The notes below the pieces were generated by a model. That model was not told the DNA's origin and made no database searches. It worked only from the letters and a program-made list of their open reading frames with translations. Source: an uncultured Bacteroidales bacterium (lineage in GTDB: Bacteria; Bacteroidota; Bacteroidia; Bacteroidales; Muribaculaceae). From it: a DNA stretch of 45,686 bases. The stretch is taken from NCBI GenBank assembly GCA_947175245.1, contig CAMWLW010000009.1:1-45686 (forward strand), written 5' to 3'. Position numbers and translations under genes: made by a program. Of the stretch, positions 1-8,807 are shown in pieces; within the stretch, counting starts at the first letter, position 1; each line of letters opens with the position of its first letter.

Positions 1-19
1 CTGCAGGTGTTATGTCTCA

Positions 20-50
20 CAAAGTTACAAACATTTTCCTATATTGGCAA
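20..50 (-). promoter_or_regulatory. Bacteroidota-type promoter facing out of the window
   Basis: Read on the minus strand, a TTG (48-50) is followed after 20 nt by TAACTTTG (20-27), an exact match to the Bacteroidota TAnnTTTG -7 element. It points left, so it would drive a gene lying before position 1. The target is not visible. Confidence 0.5.
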
Positions 51-111
51 TAAATCCAATTCATAATAATAATATCGTCACACCGACGCGCCACCAATAT
101 CACATAGTCGC

Positions 112-144
112 AGTGGACGCGATAAATCGACGTCCATACTGAAA
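112..144. repeat. REP-like palindrome, copy A
   Basis: Imperfect palindrome GGACGcGAT..ATCgaCGTCC (115-135) followed by the tail ATACTGAAA. It is the first of three related elements in tandem upstream of rfbB's 3' end. The tail ACTGAAA also follows copy C, and a variant (ACTGTAAA) follows copy D at 42525. Confidence 0.45.
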
Positions 145-161
145 GTCAGTCAATTAAACGT

Positions 162-188
162 AGGGGCGTGAATTTTCACGCCCGCCGC
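162..188. repeat. REP-like palindrome, copy B
   Basis: Perfect inverted repeat GGGCGTGAA (164-172), TT, TTCACGCCC (175-183), followed by GCCGC. The core CGyGAATTTTCrCG is shared with copy D at 42525-42540. On either strand it would fold into a strong hairpin. It lies about 100 nt beyond the rfbB stop, so it may also protect or end the rhamnose transcript. Confidence 0.6.
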
Positions 189-216
189 GAACAGTCCAAA
201 ACGCACATCCCCAATA

Positions 217-245
217 GATGCAAAAATTCGCGTCTCTACTGAAAA
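217..245. repeat. REP-like palindrome, copy C
   Basis: Degenerate palindrome GATGCaaaaattcGCGTC followed by TCTACTGAAAA. The AATTCGCGTC half and the ACTGAAA tail relate it to copies A and D. Confidence 0.45.
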
Positions 246-286
246 TAAGCACGTTGCAGCAATTGTGCATCGTGCATTTTGCATTG

Positions 287-1420
287 TTACCGGGCGGTGT
301 ACATGTCGTCGTAGTAGCGCTGGTAGTCGCCTGAGGTGACGTTGTCCATCCATGCCTGATTGTCGAGGTACCAGCGCACGGTTTTTTCGATGCCTTCCTC
401 AAACTGCAGCGACGGTTCCCAGCCGAGCTCGCTCTGGAGCTTGCGCGAGTCGATGGCATAGCGCATGTCGTGCCCCGGGCGGTCGGTGACATAGGTGATG
501 AGCTTCTCGGAGTATCCCTCGGGGTTGCCGAGCAATCGGTCGACCGTACTGATGATGACGCGAATGAGGTCGATGTTTTTCCACTCGTTGAAGCCGCCGA
601 TGTTGTAGGTCTCGGCCACTTTGCCTTTGTGGAATATCAGGTCGATGGCGCGGGCATGGTCTTCGACATAGAGCCAGTCGCGCACGTTCTCGCCCTTGCC
701 ATAGACAGGGAGTGGCTTGTTGTGACGTATGTTGTTGATAAACAGGGGTATCAGTTTCTCGGGAAACTGGTAGGGCCCGTAGTTGTTCGAGCAGTTGGTC
801 ACCAGTGTGGGCATGCCGTAGGTGTCGTGGTAGGCGCGCACGAAGTGGTCGCTCGAAGCCTTTGAGGCCGAGTAGGGCGAGTGGGGGTTGTATTTGGTGG
901 TCTCGACAAAAAACTCGGTGCCGTAGGCCATGTCGCCGGCGCTCGACGCCTTGGTGGTGAACGGTGCTGCCACACCCTCGGGGTGAGTTAGTTCGAGGGC
1001 GCCGTACACCTCGTCGGTCGATATGTGATAGAACAATTTGCCGTCATACTTCTCGGGCAGCGATTCCCAGTATTCCTTGGCGGCCTGCAGGAGAGCCAGT
1101 GTGCCCATGACGTTGGTACGGGCAAACGTGAACGGGTCTTTGATCGAGCGGTCGACGTGACTCTCGGCGGCGAGGTGTATGATGCCGTCGATGTGGTGAG
1201 TGCTGATGATGCGTCGCATCTCGTCAAGGTCGGCAATGTCGGCGCGCACGAAGGTGTAGTTGGGCTTCTGCTCCACGTCCTTGAGGTTGGCGAGGTTGCC
1301 GGCGTAGGTGAGCTTATCGAGATTGACAATATGATAGTCGGGGTATTTGTTGACAAAGAGTCTTACGACATGCGAGCCGATGAATCCGGCGCCGCCCGTG
1401 ATGAGTATGTTACGCTTCAT
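287..1420 (-). CDS. rfbB: dTDP-glucose 4,6-dehydratase
   Basis: Second step of dTDP-L-rhamnose synthesis in the cytoplasm: NAD-dependent conversion of dTDP-glucose to dTDP-4-keto-6-deoxyglucose. The protein is 377 aa, an extended short-chain dehydrogenase. The Rossmann motif GGAGFIGSH is at 9-17, the catalytic STDEVYG at 134-140 and the YSASK pair at 183-187, all as expected. The reading frame is open upstream to 1576, but the ATG at 1420 is chosen because MKRNILITGG is the normal family N-terminus. This start overlaps the end of rfbD by 11 nt. It is the last gene of the rfbA-C-D-B operon. Product assignment is firm; the polymer that receives the rhamnose is not shown here. Confidence 0.97.
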   Translation of the reverse strand: MKRNILITGGAGFIGSHVVRLFVNKYPDYHIVNLDKLTYAGNLANLKDVEQKPNYTFVRADIADLDEMRRIISTHHIDGIIHLAAESHVDRSIKDPFTFARTNVMGTLALLQAAKEYWESLPEKYDGKLFYHISTDEVYGALELTHPEGVAAPFTTKASSAGDMAYGTEFFVETTKYNPHSPYSASKASSDHFVRAYHDTYGMPTLVTNCSNNYGPYQFPEKLIPLFINNIRHNKPLPVYGKGENVRDWLYVEDHARAIDLIFHKGKVAETYNIGGFNEWKNIDLIRVIISTVDRLLGNPEGYSEKLITYVTDRPGHDMRYAIDSRKLQSELGWEPSLQFEEGIEKTVRWYLDNQAWMDNVTSGDYQRYYDDMYTAR

Positions 1421-2282
1421 GGCTGGTGAGTGTTTTGATACAGGTGTGGAGTGAGTCGGTCCAGTAGGGGACGGTGATGCCGAATGTGGTCTTGAACCGG
1501 GTCTTGTCGAGCACCGAGTAGGCCGGACGCTTGACGGGCGACGGGAACTCGTCGCTGTGACACGGCTTGATGTCACAGCCCGTGTGGCCGGCGAAGGCGG
1601 CTATCGCTTTGGCGAAGTCATACCAAGAGCACACGCCCTCGTTGGAGTAGTGGTATATGCCTTCGTGACCCTCATGCAGGCGGTTGTCGATGATGGTGAC
1701 GATGGCCCGGGCAAGGTCGTGGGCGTTGGTAGGCGTGCCGCACTGGTCAAAGACGACATTCAGCTGGGGCTTGTCGGCGGTGAGGCTGAGCATTGTCTTG
1801 ACAAAGTTGCGGCCGTGCTCGCTGTACAGCCAGGCCGTGCGCAGTATGATGTAGCGGCATCCGCTCGCCATGATGGCCTGCTCGCCGTGCAGCTTGGTGC
1901 GGCCGTATGCCCCTGTAGGGTTGGGCTCCTGAGACTCGGTGCAGGGCGTATTGTTGAGGTTGCCGCCAAAGACGTAGTCGGTCGAAATCTGTATAAGCAG
2001 CGCATTATAACGGGCGGCGGCACGGGCCAGATATCCCACGGCCGTGGCATTGATGCGCTCGGCCACCTCCTCATGTTCCTCGGCACGGTTCACGTCGGTG
2101 TAGGCGGCACAGTTTACTATGACGTCGAAGTTGTTGCACCGTATCATCAGGTCGACAGCCTTGGGGGCGGTGATGTCAAAGTCGTCGACGTCGGTAAATA
2201 TGTATTCGTTCTGCGAGCCGGCGGCCGCCAGGGCTATGCAGCGGCCCAGCTGGCCGTTTCCGCCTGTAACAAGTATTCTCAT
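1410..2282 (-). CDS. rfbD: dTDP-4-dehydrorhamnose reductase
   Basis: Last step of dTDP-L-rhamnose synthesis: NAD(P)H reduction of dTDP-4-keto-rhamnose. The protein is 290 aa, normal for the family. The nucleotide-binding motif GGNGQLG is at 7-13, ISTDYVF ends at 105 and the catalytic YGRTK is at 126-130. The frame is open to 2447, but the upstream part is a shadow of rfbC; the ATG at 2282 gives the standard MRILVTGG start and leaves 13 nt after the rfbC stop. The 3' end overlaps the rfbB start by 11 nt, which suggests translational coupling. Confidence 0.96.
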   Translation of the reverse strand: MRILVTGGNGQLGRCIALAAAGSQNEYIFTDVDDFDITAPKAVDLMIRCNNFDVIVNCAAYTDVNRAEEHEEVAERINATAVGYLARAAARYNALLIQISTDYVFGGNLNNTPCTESQEPNPTGAYGRTKLHGEQAIMASGCRYIILRTAWLYSEHGRNFVKTMLSLTADKPQLNVVFDQCGTPTNAHDLARAIVTIIDNRLHEGHEGIYHYSNEGVCSWYDFAKAIAAFAGHTGCDIKPCHSDEFPSPVKRPAYSVLDKTRFKTTFGITVPYWTDSLHTCIKTLTSHEA

Positions 2283-2295
2283 CGGGTCTGTGTGC

Positions 2296-2844
2296 TTAAA
2301 ATGGTGAGTCGAAGTCGGCGAGCATCGGGTAGCGGCGGTCTTTGTCGCTGAGCGTGGCCGCCGCGAGGTCAGTAAGCCAGTCGATGCCCAGCGCGGGGTC
2401 ATATAGGGATATGCCACCCTCGGCCTCGGGATGATAGAACTCGTCACACTTGTACTGGAAGATGGCTGTGTCGCTCAGCACAGCAAACCCGTGGGCCAGT
2501 CCCTTGGGTATGAACAGCTGCCGGTGATTGTCGGCCGACAGCTCGACGGCCACATGGCGTCCGTAGGTGGGCGACTCTCGGCGCAGGTCGACCGCCACGT
2601 CGAGCACGCGGCCGCTGATGCAGCGCACGAGCTTTGACTGAGCGTAGGGCGGCCGTTGAAAGTGCAGCCCGCGTATGACGCCGCGGGTCGACATTGACTC
2701 ATTGTCCTGAACGAAGTTGACACAGGCCACCTGTGAGTCAAATTCGCGCTTGGAGTAGCTCTCGAAGAAGTATCCGCGTGAGTCGCTGAATACTCGCGGC
2801 TCGATGATGACCACTCCGGGTATTTCGGTTTCGGTTATATTCAT
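2296..2844 (-). CDS. rfbC: dTDP-4-dehydrorhamnose 3,5-epimerase
   Basis: Third step of the rhamnose pathway: epimerises C3 and C5 of dTDP-4-keto-6-deoxyglucose. The protein is 182 aa, the usual size for this cupin-fold enzyme. The catalytic histidine is in GLHFQ (H61). The conserved FIPKGLAHGFAVLSD stretch is at about 111-125, and the tyrosine-containing YKCDEFY at 131-137. The gene lies 12 nt after rfbA and 13 nt before rfbD in the operon. Confidence 0.96.
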   Translation of the reverse strand: MNITETEIPGVVIIEPRVFSDSRGYFFESYSKREFDSQVACVNFVQDNESMSTRGVIRGLHFQRPPYAQSKLVRCISGRVLDVAVDLRRESPTYGRHVAVELSADNHRQLFIPKGLAHGFAVLSDTAIFQYKCDEFYHPEAEGGISLYDPALGIDWLTDLAAATLSDKDRRYPMLADFDSPF

Positions 2845-2856
2845 GCCGTTTGGGTG

Positions 2857-3747
2857 TTAGTGTTGAGATATGCCGTCGGTAGTGAGCTTCATGAGGTACT
2901 GTCCGTATTGGTTTTTGAGCATAGGCCGGGCCAGCTCCATCACCTTGTCGCGCGTGATCCATCCCCGGGCGTACGCGATGCCCTCGAGGCAGGCTATCTT
3001 CAGCCCCTGACGCTTTTCGAGCACTTCGACATATATCGACGCCTCGGCCAGCGAGTCGTGGGTGCCGGTGTCGAGCCATGCGAATCCGCGCGGCAGTGTC
3101 AGCACGCTCAGTTCGCCGGCACGCAGAAATTCCTGATTGACAGTGGTGATTTCAAGCTCTCCGCGGGCCGACGGCTTGATGCGGGTGGCTATGTCGACCA
3201 CTTTGTTGGGGTAGAAGTATAAGCCTACCACAGCATAGTTGGATTTGGGGTGCTCGGGCTTCTCTTCGATCGAGAGACAGTGGCCCTCGCTGTCAAACTC
3301 CACCACGCCGTACCGCTCGGGGTCGTTGACACGGTAGCCGAACACGGTTGCCTGACGTCGGTCGGCGACATTCCTGACCGACTGCATCAGGACGTTTTCA
3401 AACTCGGGGCCGTGGAAAATGTTGTCGCCGAGTATGAGGCACACATCGTCGTCGCCTATGAACTCGCGGCCTATGATGAATGCCTGCGCGAGCCCGTCGG
3501 GCGATGGCTGTTCGGCATAGGTGAACTTCACGCCTATGTCGCTGCCGTCGCCAAGCAGTCGCTCGAATGCCGGTAAATCCTGGGGGGTGGATATGATGAG
3601 AATCTCGCGTATGCCGGCGAGCATCAGGGTCGATATCGGATAATAGACCATAGGCTTGTCATAGATGGGAAGCAGTTGCTTCGACACCCCTTTGGTGATG
3701 GGGTAGAGGCGAGTGCCCGAGCCGCCGGCGAGTACGATTCCTTTCAT
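2857..3747 (-). CDS. rfbA: Glucose-1-phosphate thymidylyltransferase
   Basis: First, usually feedback-regulated, step of dTDP-rhamnose synthesis: makes dTDP-glucose from dTTP and glucose-1-phosphate. The protein is 296 aa. The nucleotidyltransferase signature GGSGTRL is at 8-14, followed by [15 protein letters not shown]. The sugar-binding region includes EKPEHPKS and [10 protein letters not shown]. This is the first gene of the operon, with a near-consensus promoter 26 nt upstream at 3773-3803. Confidence 0.97.
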   Translation of the reverse strand: MKGIVLAGGSGTRLYPITKGVSKQLLPIYDKPMVYYPISTLMLAGIREILIISTPQDLPAFERLLGDGSDIGVKFTYAEQPSPDGLAQAFIIGREFIGDDDVCLILGDNIFHGPEFENVLMQSVRNVADRRQATVFGYRVNDPERYGVVEFDSEGHCLSIEEKPEHPKSNYAVVGLYFYPNKVVDIATRIKPSARGELEITTVNQEFLRAGELSVLTLPRGFAWLDTGTHDSLAEASIYVEVLEKRQGLKIACLEGIAYARGWITRDKVMELARPMLKNQYGQYLMKLTTDGISQH

Positions 3748-3772
3748 ATAGCATTTACTGTTTATTTAGCTA

Positions 3773-3803
3773 CAAATATAACTATAATCTTGAATACTTA
3801 CAA
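3773..3803 (-). promoter_or_regulatory. Promoter of the rfbACDB operon
   Basis: Minus strand TTG (3801-3803), 20-nt spacer, TATATTTG (3773-3780). Both elements match the Bacteroidota housekeeping promoter. The predicted 5' UTR is about 20 nt. Confidence 0.7.
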
Positions 3804-3805
3804 GA

Positions 3806-3855
3806 CTATAAAAATGATGACGACAGCCGGGCCGGTGGGGTGGCGGGGCTGTCGT
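3806..3855 (-). terminator. Terminator after the Spy-like gene
   Basis: A perfect 9-bp stem, ACGACAGCC/GGCTGTCGT (3820-3828 and 3847-3855), has a GC-rich 18-nt loop. On the minus strand it is followed by CATCATTTTTATAG. It sits between the stop at 3895 and the rfbA promoter, so it separates the two transcripts. Confidence 0.6.
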
Positions 3856-3894
3856 TGTTACTATCTGTTTATATGTTAGGAAGTGAGGTGGGTT

Positions 3895-4341
3895 TTATCG
3901 CTGGTGTGCTCCGCGGCGCATGTTGTCGCGTGCGGGCATTGTCTTGCCGTCGGCGGGTCGGTTGGCTTTGGCCTTCTCGACGTTCTGCTTGTACTGGGCA
4001 TACTGCTCGGGGGTCAGTATGGTCTGGAGCTTCTCGTCACGCTGTTTCATAGCCTCCTCGCGGTTGGCCTTGGCGTTGGCTTGCTGTTCCTGACGCATAG
4101 CCTTCATGGCGTCTTTCTGCTCCTGAGTCAGCTCTATGCCTTCAAAGGGGTTGAAGTGACCCTTGTGACCTTTGCCGGGTTTCATACCCTTGCGGTTGTG
4201 TTTTTCACCCTTGCCGTTTTTCTTGCAGCAGGTCTGCTCGGTCTGGGTGTTGTTGTCGTTGGTTGTGGTGGGAGTCTGGGCCGAGATTGCCATGCAGGTA
4301 CCGATCAATGCGATGGCTACAGCCATAAATTTCTTTTTCAT
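3895..4341 (-). CDS. Secreted Spy/CpxP-like LTxxQ protein
   Basis: A 148-aa exported protein. An N-terminal signal peptide ends near MAISAQ (residue 22). A basic, Gly/Lys/His-rich linker with a vicinal Cys pair (38-39) follows. The rest is a charged helical region with two LTxxQ-type repeats, LTQEQ (71-75) and LTPEQ (109-113), spaced as in the CpxP/Spy periplasmic chaperone superfamily. By family knowledge it may bind unfolded proteins or metals in the periplasm. The basic His/Lys-rich linker is compatible with metal binding, but this is inference. It is a single gene with its own terminator. No two-component system lies next to it. Confidence 0.7.
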   Translation of the reverse strand: MKKKFMAVAIALIGTCMAISAQTPTTTNDNNTQTEQTCCKKNGKGEKHNRKGMKPGKGHKGHFNPFEGIELTQEQKDAMKAMRQEQQANAKANREEAMKQRDEKLQTILTPEQYAQYKQNVEKAKANRPADGKTMPARDNMRRGAHQR

Positions 4342-4454
4342 AATTCTTAATCGTTTAAATTGTTTTTGAAGCGTTCTTGTTTTCGTTTTACATTTACTTT
4401 GACCCCTGGTAAAGAGAAACGTTTAATCGGCCCATGATTAATAAATGTTAATAT

Positions 4455-4491
4455 GCAAAACAAAGGCCGGGACTTTCCACAAGCCCCGGCC
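4455..4491 (-). terminator. Terminator of the aspS-nif3-zinc ribbon operon
   Basis: Stem GGCCGGG/CCCGGCC (4465-4471, 4485-4491), extended inside by CTT/AAG, followed on the minus strand by TTTGTTTTG. It lies about 30 nt after the stop of the zinc-ribbon gene. Confidence 0.7.
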
Positions 4492-4521
4492 TCTAAAGTA
4501 TTGGTAGTATGGTAAGGTTGT

Positions 4522-5286
4522 TTACATTTCCTCGACACCGGCAAGCTGCGGGTCAATGAGGATGCGGCCACAGTATTCGCACACTATGATTTTCTTGCGC
4601 ATCTTGATTTCGAGCTGCTTCTGCGGGGGAATGCGGTTGAAGCAGCCGCCACAGGCGTTACGCTGTATGTACACGACGCCCAGGCCATTGCGGGCGCTCT
4701 TGCGTATGCGTTTGAAAGCGGCTAGTGTGCGTGGGTCGATGCTGGGCTCGAGGCTCTTGGCCTGTTCGCGCAGACGCTCCTCGTCCTGACGGGTCTCCGA
4801 GACAATCTCGTTGAGCTCGGCTTTCTTGTCGGCGAGAATGTGCTCGCGGTCGCTGAGTTCTTCTTTCGTTGCCTGAATCTTACCGCTGATGGTGTCGATG
4901 GCACGGTTGTACTCGTTGATGTGGCGCTCGCTGAGCTGTATCTCGAGGGCCTGGAACTCAGACTCCTTGTTCAGCAGGTCAAACTCGCGGTTGTTGCGAA
5001 CGTTGTCAAGCTGCTCTTTGTAGCGTGCGATTTTCTCGCGCGACTCGGCTATCTTGGCATTCTCGGCGGCGAGTTTCTTGCGCAGTTCCTCGGTCTCGCG
5101 GGTGTAGTTGTCGATACGAGTGCGGAGTCCCTCGATGTGGTCTTCGAGGTCTTTCACCTCGAGGGGAAGCTCGCCTCGTATGGTCTTGATGCGGTCAATC
5201 TCTGACAGTGTTGTCTGGAGTGCGTAGAGGGCTTTTAGGCGCTCTTCGACTGACAGGTTTTCGGTCTTGTTCTTATCAGTTGACAT
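4522..5286 (-). CDS. Coiled-coil protein with C-terminal C4 zinc ribbon
   Basis: A 254-aa cytoplasmic protein. Residues about 10-190 are charged heptad-rich sequence predicted to form a long antiparallel coiled coil. The C-terminus carries a zinc ribbon with CGGC (C212, C215) and CEYC (C236, C239). This matches the widespread DUF164/zf-RING_7 family, often annotated as a putative nucleic-acid-binding protein. The exact role is not established. It is the third gene of an operon, 8 nt downstream of the Nif3-family gene; this pairing is frequent in Bacteroidota and suggests a shared function. Confidence 0.88.
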   Translation of the reverse strand: MSTDKNKTENLSVEERLKALYALQTTLSEIDRIKTIRGELPLEVKDLEDHIEGLRTRIDNYTRETEELRKKLAAENAKIAESREKIARYKEQLDNVRNNREFDLLNKESEFQALEIQLSERHINEYNRAIDTISGKIQATKEELSDREHILADKKAELNEIVSETRQDEERLREQAKSLEPSIDPRTLAAFKRIRKSARNGLGVVYIQRNACGGCFNRIPPQKQLEIKMRKKIIVCEYCGRILIDPQLAGVEEM

Positions 5287-5294
5287 ATCAGTGC

Positions 5295-6104
5295 TTAGAG
5301 GTATTTTATTGGATTTTGTTCAACTTGGGAGTAATAGACTGCAAAGTTAGGAAATTTTTTTGTAATCGCGTGATAAAAAATCTCTTTTGAGCAGTTCTCG
5401 CTTTCAAAATGCCCTATATCGACCAGCAGGAGGCTGTCGGCATAGTCCAGAAAGCAGTTAAATTTGGCGTCGCTGCTGACGAATGCGTCGGCTCCGAGGG
5501 CTGTGGCACGGTCAAGCAGGAACGAGCCGGCACCGCCGCATAGGGCCACACGGTTTATAGGACGTCCCGGCGTGAGAGCGTCGGGGTCAGAGCACCGCGC
5601 GACGGGGCTGTCGAATGTCGCCTTGACGAGCTCTACGAACTCGAGCGGTGTCATTGGTGACGGCAGCGTGCCTATAGCACCACTGCCTACCGTGCCGAGC
5701 GAGGCGTCGGCCTGGCGGTCTTCGAGCGTCGAGACATCGGTGAGACCGAGCATGTGCGACATCACGTGCGATATGCCACCGGGGGCATTGTCGACAGCGG
5801 TGTGACACGAGTAGACGGTGATATCGTGCTTGATGGCAGCAACCAGCGCCTGCTGTACGCGCCCGCGGGCCGTGATACTCTTGACTGCGTGAAACAGCAG
5901 CGGGTGGTGAGAGATAATCAGGTTGCATCCGCGCTCAATCGCCTCGACGACGATGGCCGGGGTGACGTCGACACACAGCAGCACGCCCGTACACTCAGCG
6001 TCGGGATAGCCACACTGCAGGCCGGTGTTATCATAGCTCTCTTGCAGGCGGCGCGGAGCCGCCTGCTCGATTGCCTGTATTATGTCGCGGTTGGTGATTG
6101 TCAT
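5295..6104 (-). CDS. Nif3-like dinuclear metal centre protein
   Basis: A 269-aa member of the NIF3/YbgI family (also named GTP cyclohydrolase 1 type 2-like), a ring-shaped metal-binding protein of uncertain reaction. Metal ligands are visible: HH at 66-67 in SHHPLLFH, H101 and D105 in CHTAVDNAPGG, and H232/E236 in GHFESE. At this length the insert domain carried by the longer (about 360 aa) family members appears to be missing. It starts 8 nt after the aspS stop and ends 8 nt before the zinc-ribbon gene. Confidence 0.9.
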   Translation of the reverse strand: MTITNRDIIQAIEQAAPRRLQESYDNTGLQCGYPDAECTGVLLCVDVTPAIVVEAIERGCNLIISHHPLLFHAVKSITARGRVQQALVAAIKHDITVYSCHTAVDNAPGGISHVMSHMLGLTDVSTLEDRQADASLGTVGSGAIGTLPSPMTPLEFVELVKATFDSPVARCSDPDALTPGRPINRVALCGGAGSFLLDRATALGADAFVSSDAKFNCFLDYADSLLLVDIGHFESENCSKEIFYHAITKKFPNFAVYYSQVEQNPIKYL

Positions 6105-6112
6105 CGTCCGGT

Positions 6113-7876
6113 TTATTTCTCGGGCTCGGGTGCGATCTCGAGTTGCAACTCGTCGAGCTGCTTCTGATCCAGGGGAGCCGGAGCGTCGAGCATGACATCG
6201 CGGCCGCTGTTGTTCTTGGGGAAGGCGATGCAGTCGCGTATGCTGTCAAGGCCGGCAAAGAGCGATACCCAACGGTCGAGACCGTATGCGAGACCACCGT
6301 GAGGCGGCGCACCATACTTGAAGGCATTCATCAGGAAGCCAAACTGCTCGCGGGCACGCTCGGGTGTGAAGCCCAGAATCTCGAACATCTTGGCCTGCAG
6401 GGCGCTGTCATGGATACGTATCGAGCCGCCACCCACTTCGACACCGTTGATTACCATGTCATAGGCATCGGCGCGCACGGCAGCCGGGTCGGTATCGAGC
6501 AGGGGTATATCTTCTTTCTTGGGGTTGGTGAAGGGGTGGTGCATGGCCATGAGACGCTGCTCCTCGTCGCTCCACTCAAACATCGGGAAGTCGACAACCC
6601 ATAGGCAGGCAAACTGGTTCTTGTCGCGCAGGCCGAGCTGATTGCCCATCTCAAGGCGCAGCTCGCACAGCTGTTTGCGGGTCTTCATGGCGTCGTCGCC
6701 GCTGAGGATGAGTATGAGGTCGCCGGGTTCGGCACCGAAAGCCTTCTTCATCTCCTGAAGCACCTCCTGGCTGTAGAACTTGTCGACGCTCGACTTCACG
6801 TTGCCGTCGGCCTCGACGCGGGCATAGACCATGCCTTTGGCGCCTATCTGCGGACGTTTCACATACTCGGTGAGCTGGTCAAGCTGTTTGCGCGTGTAGG
6901 TGGCTGCACCCTTGGCACATATACCGCCGATGTAGGCTGCATTGTCAAACACGCTGAAGCCGTGCCCCTTCATGATGTCCATCAGCTCGACAAACTGCAT
7001 GCCGAAGCGCAGGTCGGGCTTGTCGCTGCCATACAGGCGCATGGCGTCGTCCCACGACATGCGTTTGAACGGACGCTTGAGTTCAACACCGCGCAGTTCC
7101 TTAAACAAGTGTACGGCCATGCCTTCGAACAGGTCGAGTATATCCTCCTGGTCGACGTAGCTCATCTCACAGTCAATCTGAGTGAACTCGGGTTGGCGGT
7201 CGGCGCGCAGATCCTCGTCACGGAAACACTTCACAATCTGGAAATAACGATCCATGCCCGACACCATCAACAGCTGCTTCAGCGTCTGAGGCGACTGGGG
7301 CAGGGCATAGAACTGCCCCGGATTCATGCGCGACGGCACTACAAAGTCGCGTGCACCCTCGGGGGTAGAACCTACGAGCATCGGGGTCTCGATTTCAAGG
7401 AAGCCCTTCGAGTCGAGATAGCGGCGCGTCTCCATCGTCATGCGGTGACGCAGCTCGAGGTTGCGGCGCACGGCCGGACGGCGCAGGTCAAGATAGCGGT
7501 ATTTCATGCGTATGTCGTCGCCGCCGTCAGTGTCGTCCTCGATTGTGAACGGGGGCAGCTCGCTTGCATTGAGTATGTTGAGCTCATCGGCGATAATCTC
7601 GATGTCGCCTGTAGGGTTCTTTGGATTCTTACTCGTGCGCTCGGCAACGTGGCCCTTCACTTGAATTACATATTCGCGACCCAGTTTGTTGGCTTTTTCC
7701 TGAAGCTCGGGATTGGTCTCGACATTGAAAACGACCTGAGTGATGCCGTAGCGGTCACGCATGTCGACGAATGTCATGCCGCCCATCTTGCGGGTGCGCT
7801 GTACCCATCCCGCCAGGGTTACTTCGCGGCCGGCGTCGGCCAGGCGGAGTTCTCCGCATGTGTTGGTTCTATACAT
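6113..7876 (-). CDS. aspS: Aspartyl-tRNA synthetase
   Basis: Charges tRNA-Asp with aspartate in the cytoplasm. The protein is 587 aa, the bacterial type. An N-terminal OB-fold anticodon domain (about 1-110) precedes the class II catalytic core. Motif 2 is [19 protein letters not shown] bacterial GAD insert lies around 300-420, and motif 3 is GLAYGLDRW near the C-terminus. It leads the aspS-nif3-zinc ribbon operon, with a promoter about 40 nt upstream. Confidence 0.98.
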   Translation of the reverse strand: MYRTNTCGELRLADAGREVTLAGWVQRTRKMGGMTFVDMRDRYGITQVVFNVETNPELQEKANKLGREYVIQVKGHVAERTSKNPKNPTGDIEIIADELNILNASELPPFTIEDDTDGGDDIRMKYRYLDLRRPAVRRNLELRHRMTMETRRYLDSKGFLEIETPMLVGSTPEGARDFVVPSRMNPGQFYALPQSPQTLKQLLMVSGMDRYFQIVKCFRDEDLRADRQPEFTQIDCEMSYVDQEDILDLFEGMAVHLFKELRGVELKRPFKRMSWDDAMRLYGSDKPDLRFGMQFVELMDIMKGHGFSVFDNAAYIGGICAKGAATYTRKQLDQLTEYVKRPQIGAKGMVYARVEADGNVKSSVDKFYSQEVLQEMKKAFGAEPGDLILILSGDDAMKTRKQLCELRLEMGNQLGLRDKNQFACLWVVDFPMFEWSDEEQRLMAMHHPFTNPKKEDIPLLDTDPAAVRADAYDMVINGVEVGGGSIRIHDSALQAKMFEILGFTPERAREQFGFLMNAFKYGAPPHGGLAYGLDRWVSLFAGLDSIRDCIAFPKNNSGRDVMLDAPAPLDQKQLDELQLEIAPEPEK

Positions 7877-7914
7877 CGATATATTGGTTTTAGATAATTA
7901 TCTATAATGACCTA

Positions 7915-7946
7915 CAAAGGTAGCGAAAATGGCCGAATATTCACAA
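7915..7946 (-). promoter_or_regulatory. Promoter of aspS
   Basis: Minus strand TTG (7944-7946), 21-nt spacer, TACCTTTG (7915-7922). The TTTTCGCTACCTTTG core is identical to that of the rpsF promoter (9212-9226). Confidence 0.6.
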
Positions 7947-7978
7947 CTCTCGCGCCCCTATTTTCGTGAGATTTACGT

Positions 7979-8014
7979 AAAAAAACGGTCGCTATGCATC
8001 ACGCACAGCGACCG
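7979..8014 (-). terminator. Rho-independent terminator of rpsF-rpsR-rplI
   Basis: Perfect 8-bp stem CGGTCGCT/AGCGACCG (7986-7993, 8007-8014) followed on the minus strand by seven T. This is the clearest terminator in the window. Confidence 0.85.
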
Positions 8015-8065
8015 GGGATTGGGGAAATTGTTGTTGTCCCATGATGGGACTGATAAGGGGCTTGA

Positions 8066-8509
8066 TTATTCAGCTACAACCTCAAAGGGTACCTCGACGG
8101 TAACTTCCTTGTGAAGTTTCAGTGTAGCTGTGTACTGGCCGAGCTCTTTGACGGGCTGTTTCAGTACAATGACCTTACGGTCAACGGTGTGGCCGGCTTT
8201 CTCCAGTGCCTCAGCGATCTGGATGTTGTTGACCGAGCCAAAGATGGTGCCGGTTGAGCTTGCCTTGGCACCGATGGTGAGAGCTACGCCCTCGAGTGCG
8301 GCTGCGAGAGCCTCGGCATCGGCTTTGATTTTAGCGAGCTTGTGAGCGCGCTGACGCTGGTTCTCGGCGAGAACTTTCAGTGCCGACTCAGAAGCGATGA
8401 CTGCTTTACCGGTGGGGATGAGGAAGTTGCGGCCGTAGCCGTCTTTTACTTCAACAACGTCGTCCTTGTATCCAAGGCCATGAACGTCTTCTTTCAAAAT
8501 AATTTTCAT
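8066..8509 (-). CDS. rplI: 50S ribosomal protein L9
   Basis: Large-subunit protein of 147 aa, standard length. The N-terminal domain begins MKIILKEDVHGLGYKDDVV and contains the conserved GYGRNFLIP. A connecting helix and a C-terminal domain follow. It is the third gene of the rpsF-rpsR-rplI operon, 25 nt after rpsR. Confidence 0.97.
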   Translation of the reverse strand: MKIILKEDVHGLGYKDDVVEVKDGYGRNFLIPTGKAVIASESALKVLAENQRQRAHKLAKIKADAEALAAALEGVALTIGAKASSTGTIFGSVNNIQIAEALEKAGHTVDRKVIVLKQPVKELGQYTATLKLHKEVTVEVPFEVVAE

Positions 8510-8534
8510 AACTTGTATTCCTTGGATTTGGCGA

Positions 8535-8804
8535 TTATTTCATGAGGTCGGTTACATAGGGCAGCAGTGCGAGGTGACGAGCACGCTTAACGGCCTGAGC
8601 CACACGACGCTGGAACTTGAGCGAAGTGCCGGTGATGCGGCGGGGAAGAATCTTGCCCTGCTCGTTGAGGAACTTCTTGAGGAACTCGGGATCCTTGTAA
8701 TCGATATACTTGATACCGCTACGTTTGAAGCGGCAGTATTTTTTCTTTTTAACGTCAACCGACAGGGGGGTGAGATAACGTATTTCTGATTGTGCCTGTG
8801 CCAT
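8535..8804 (-). CDS. rpsR: 30S ribosomal protein S18
   Basis: Small-subunit protein of 89 aa that pairs with S6 on the platform. Recognised by [14 protein letters not shown] and [17 protein letters not shown], followed by the [12 protein letters not shown] tail. It starts 3 nt after the rpsF stop. Confidence 0.97.
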   Translation of the reverse strand: MAQAQSEIRYLTPLSVDVKKKKYCRFKRSGIKYIDYKDPEFLKKFLNEQGKILPRRITGTSLKFQRRVAQAVKRARHLALLPYVTDLMK

Positions 8805-8807
8805 GTC

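Noticed and set aside
1-286. CRISPR-like array from the three tandem palindromes
   Set aside because: The copies differ in sequence, spacing is irregular and there are no uniform spacers or cas genes.
1557-2351. Plus-strand open frame of 264 codons opposite rfbD
   Set aside because: Antisense shadow of rfbD/rfbC; low-complexity Val/Gly-rich translation and no promoter.
3883-4350. Plus-strand frame with hydrophobic translation opposite the Spy-like gene
   Set aside because: The hydrophobic look comes from the Lys/Gln/Glu-rich codons of the Spy-like gene read in reverse; not a membrane protein gene.
6962-7897. Plus-strand open frame of 311 codons opposite aspS
   Set aside because: It is the antisense shadow of the aspS reading frame in GC-rich DNA; no family resemblance, and aspS is unambiguous.
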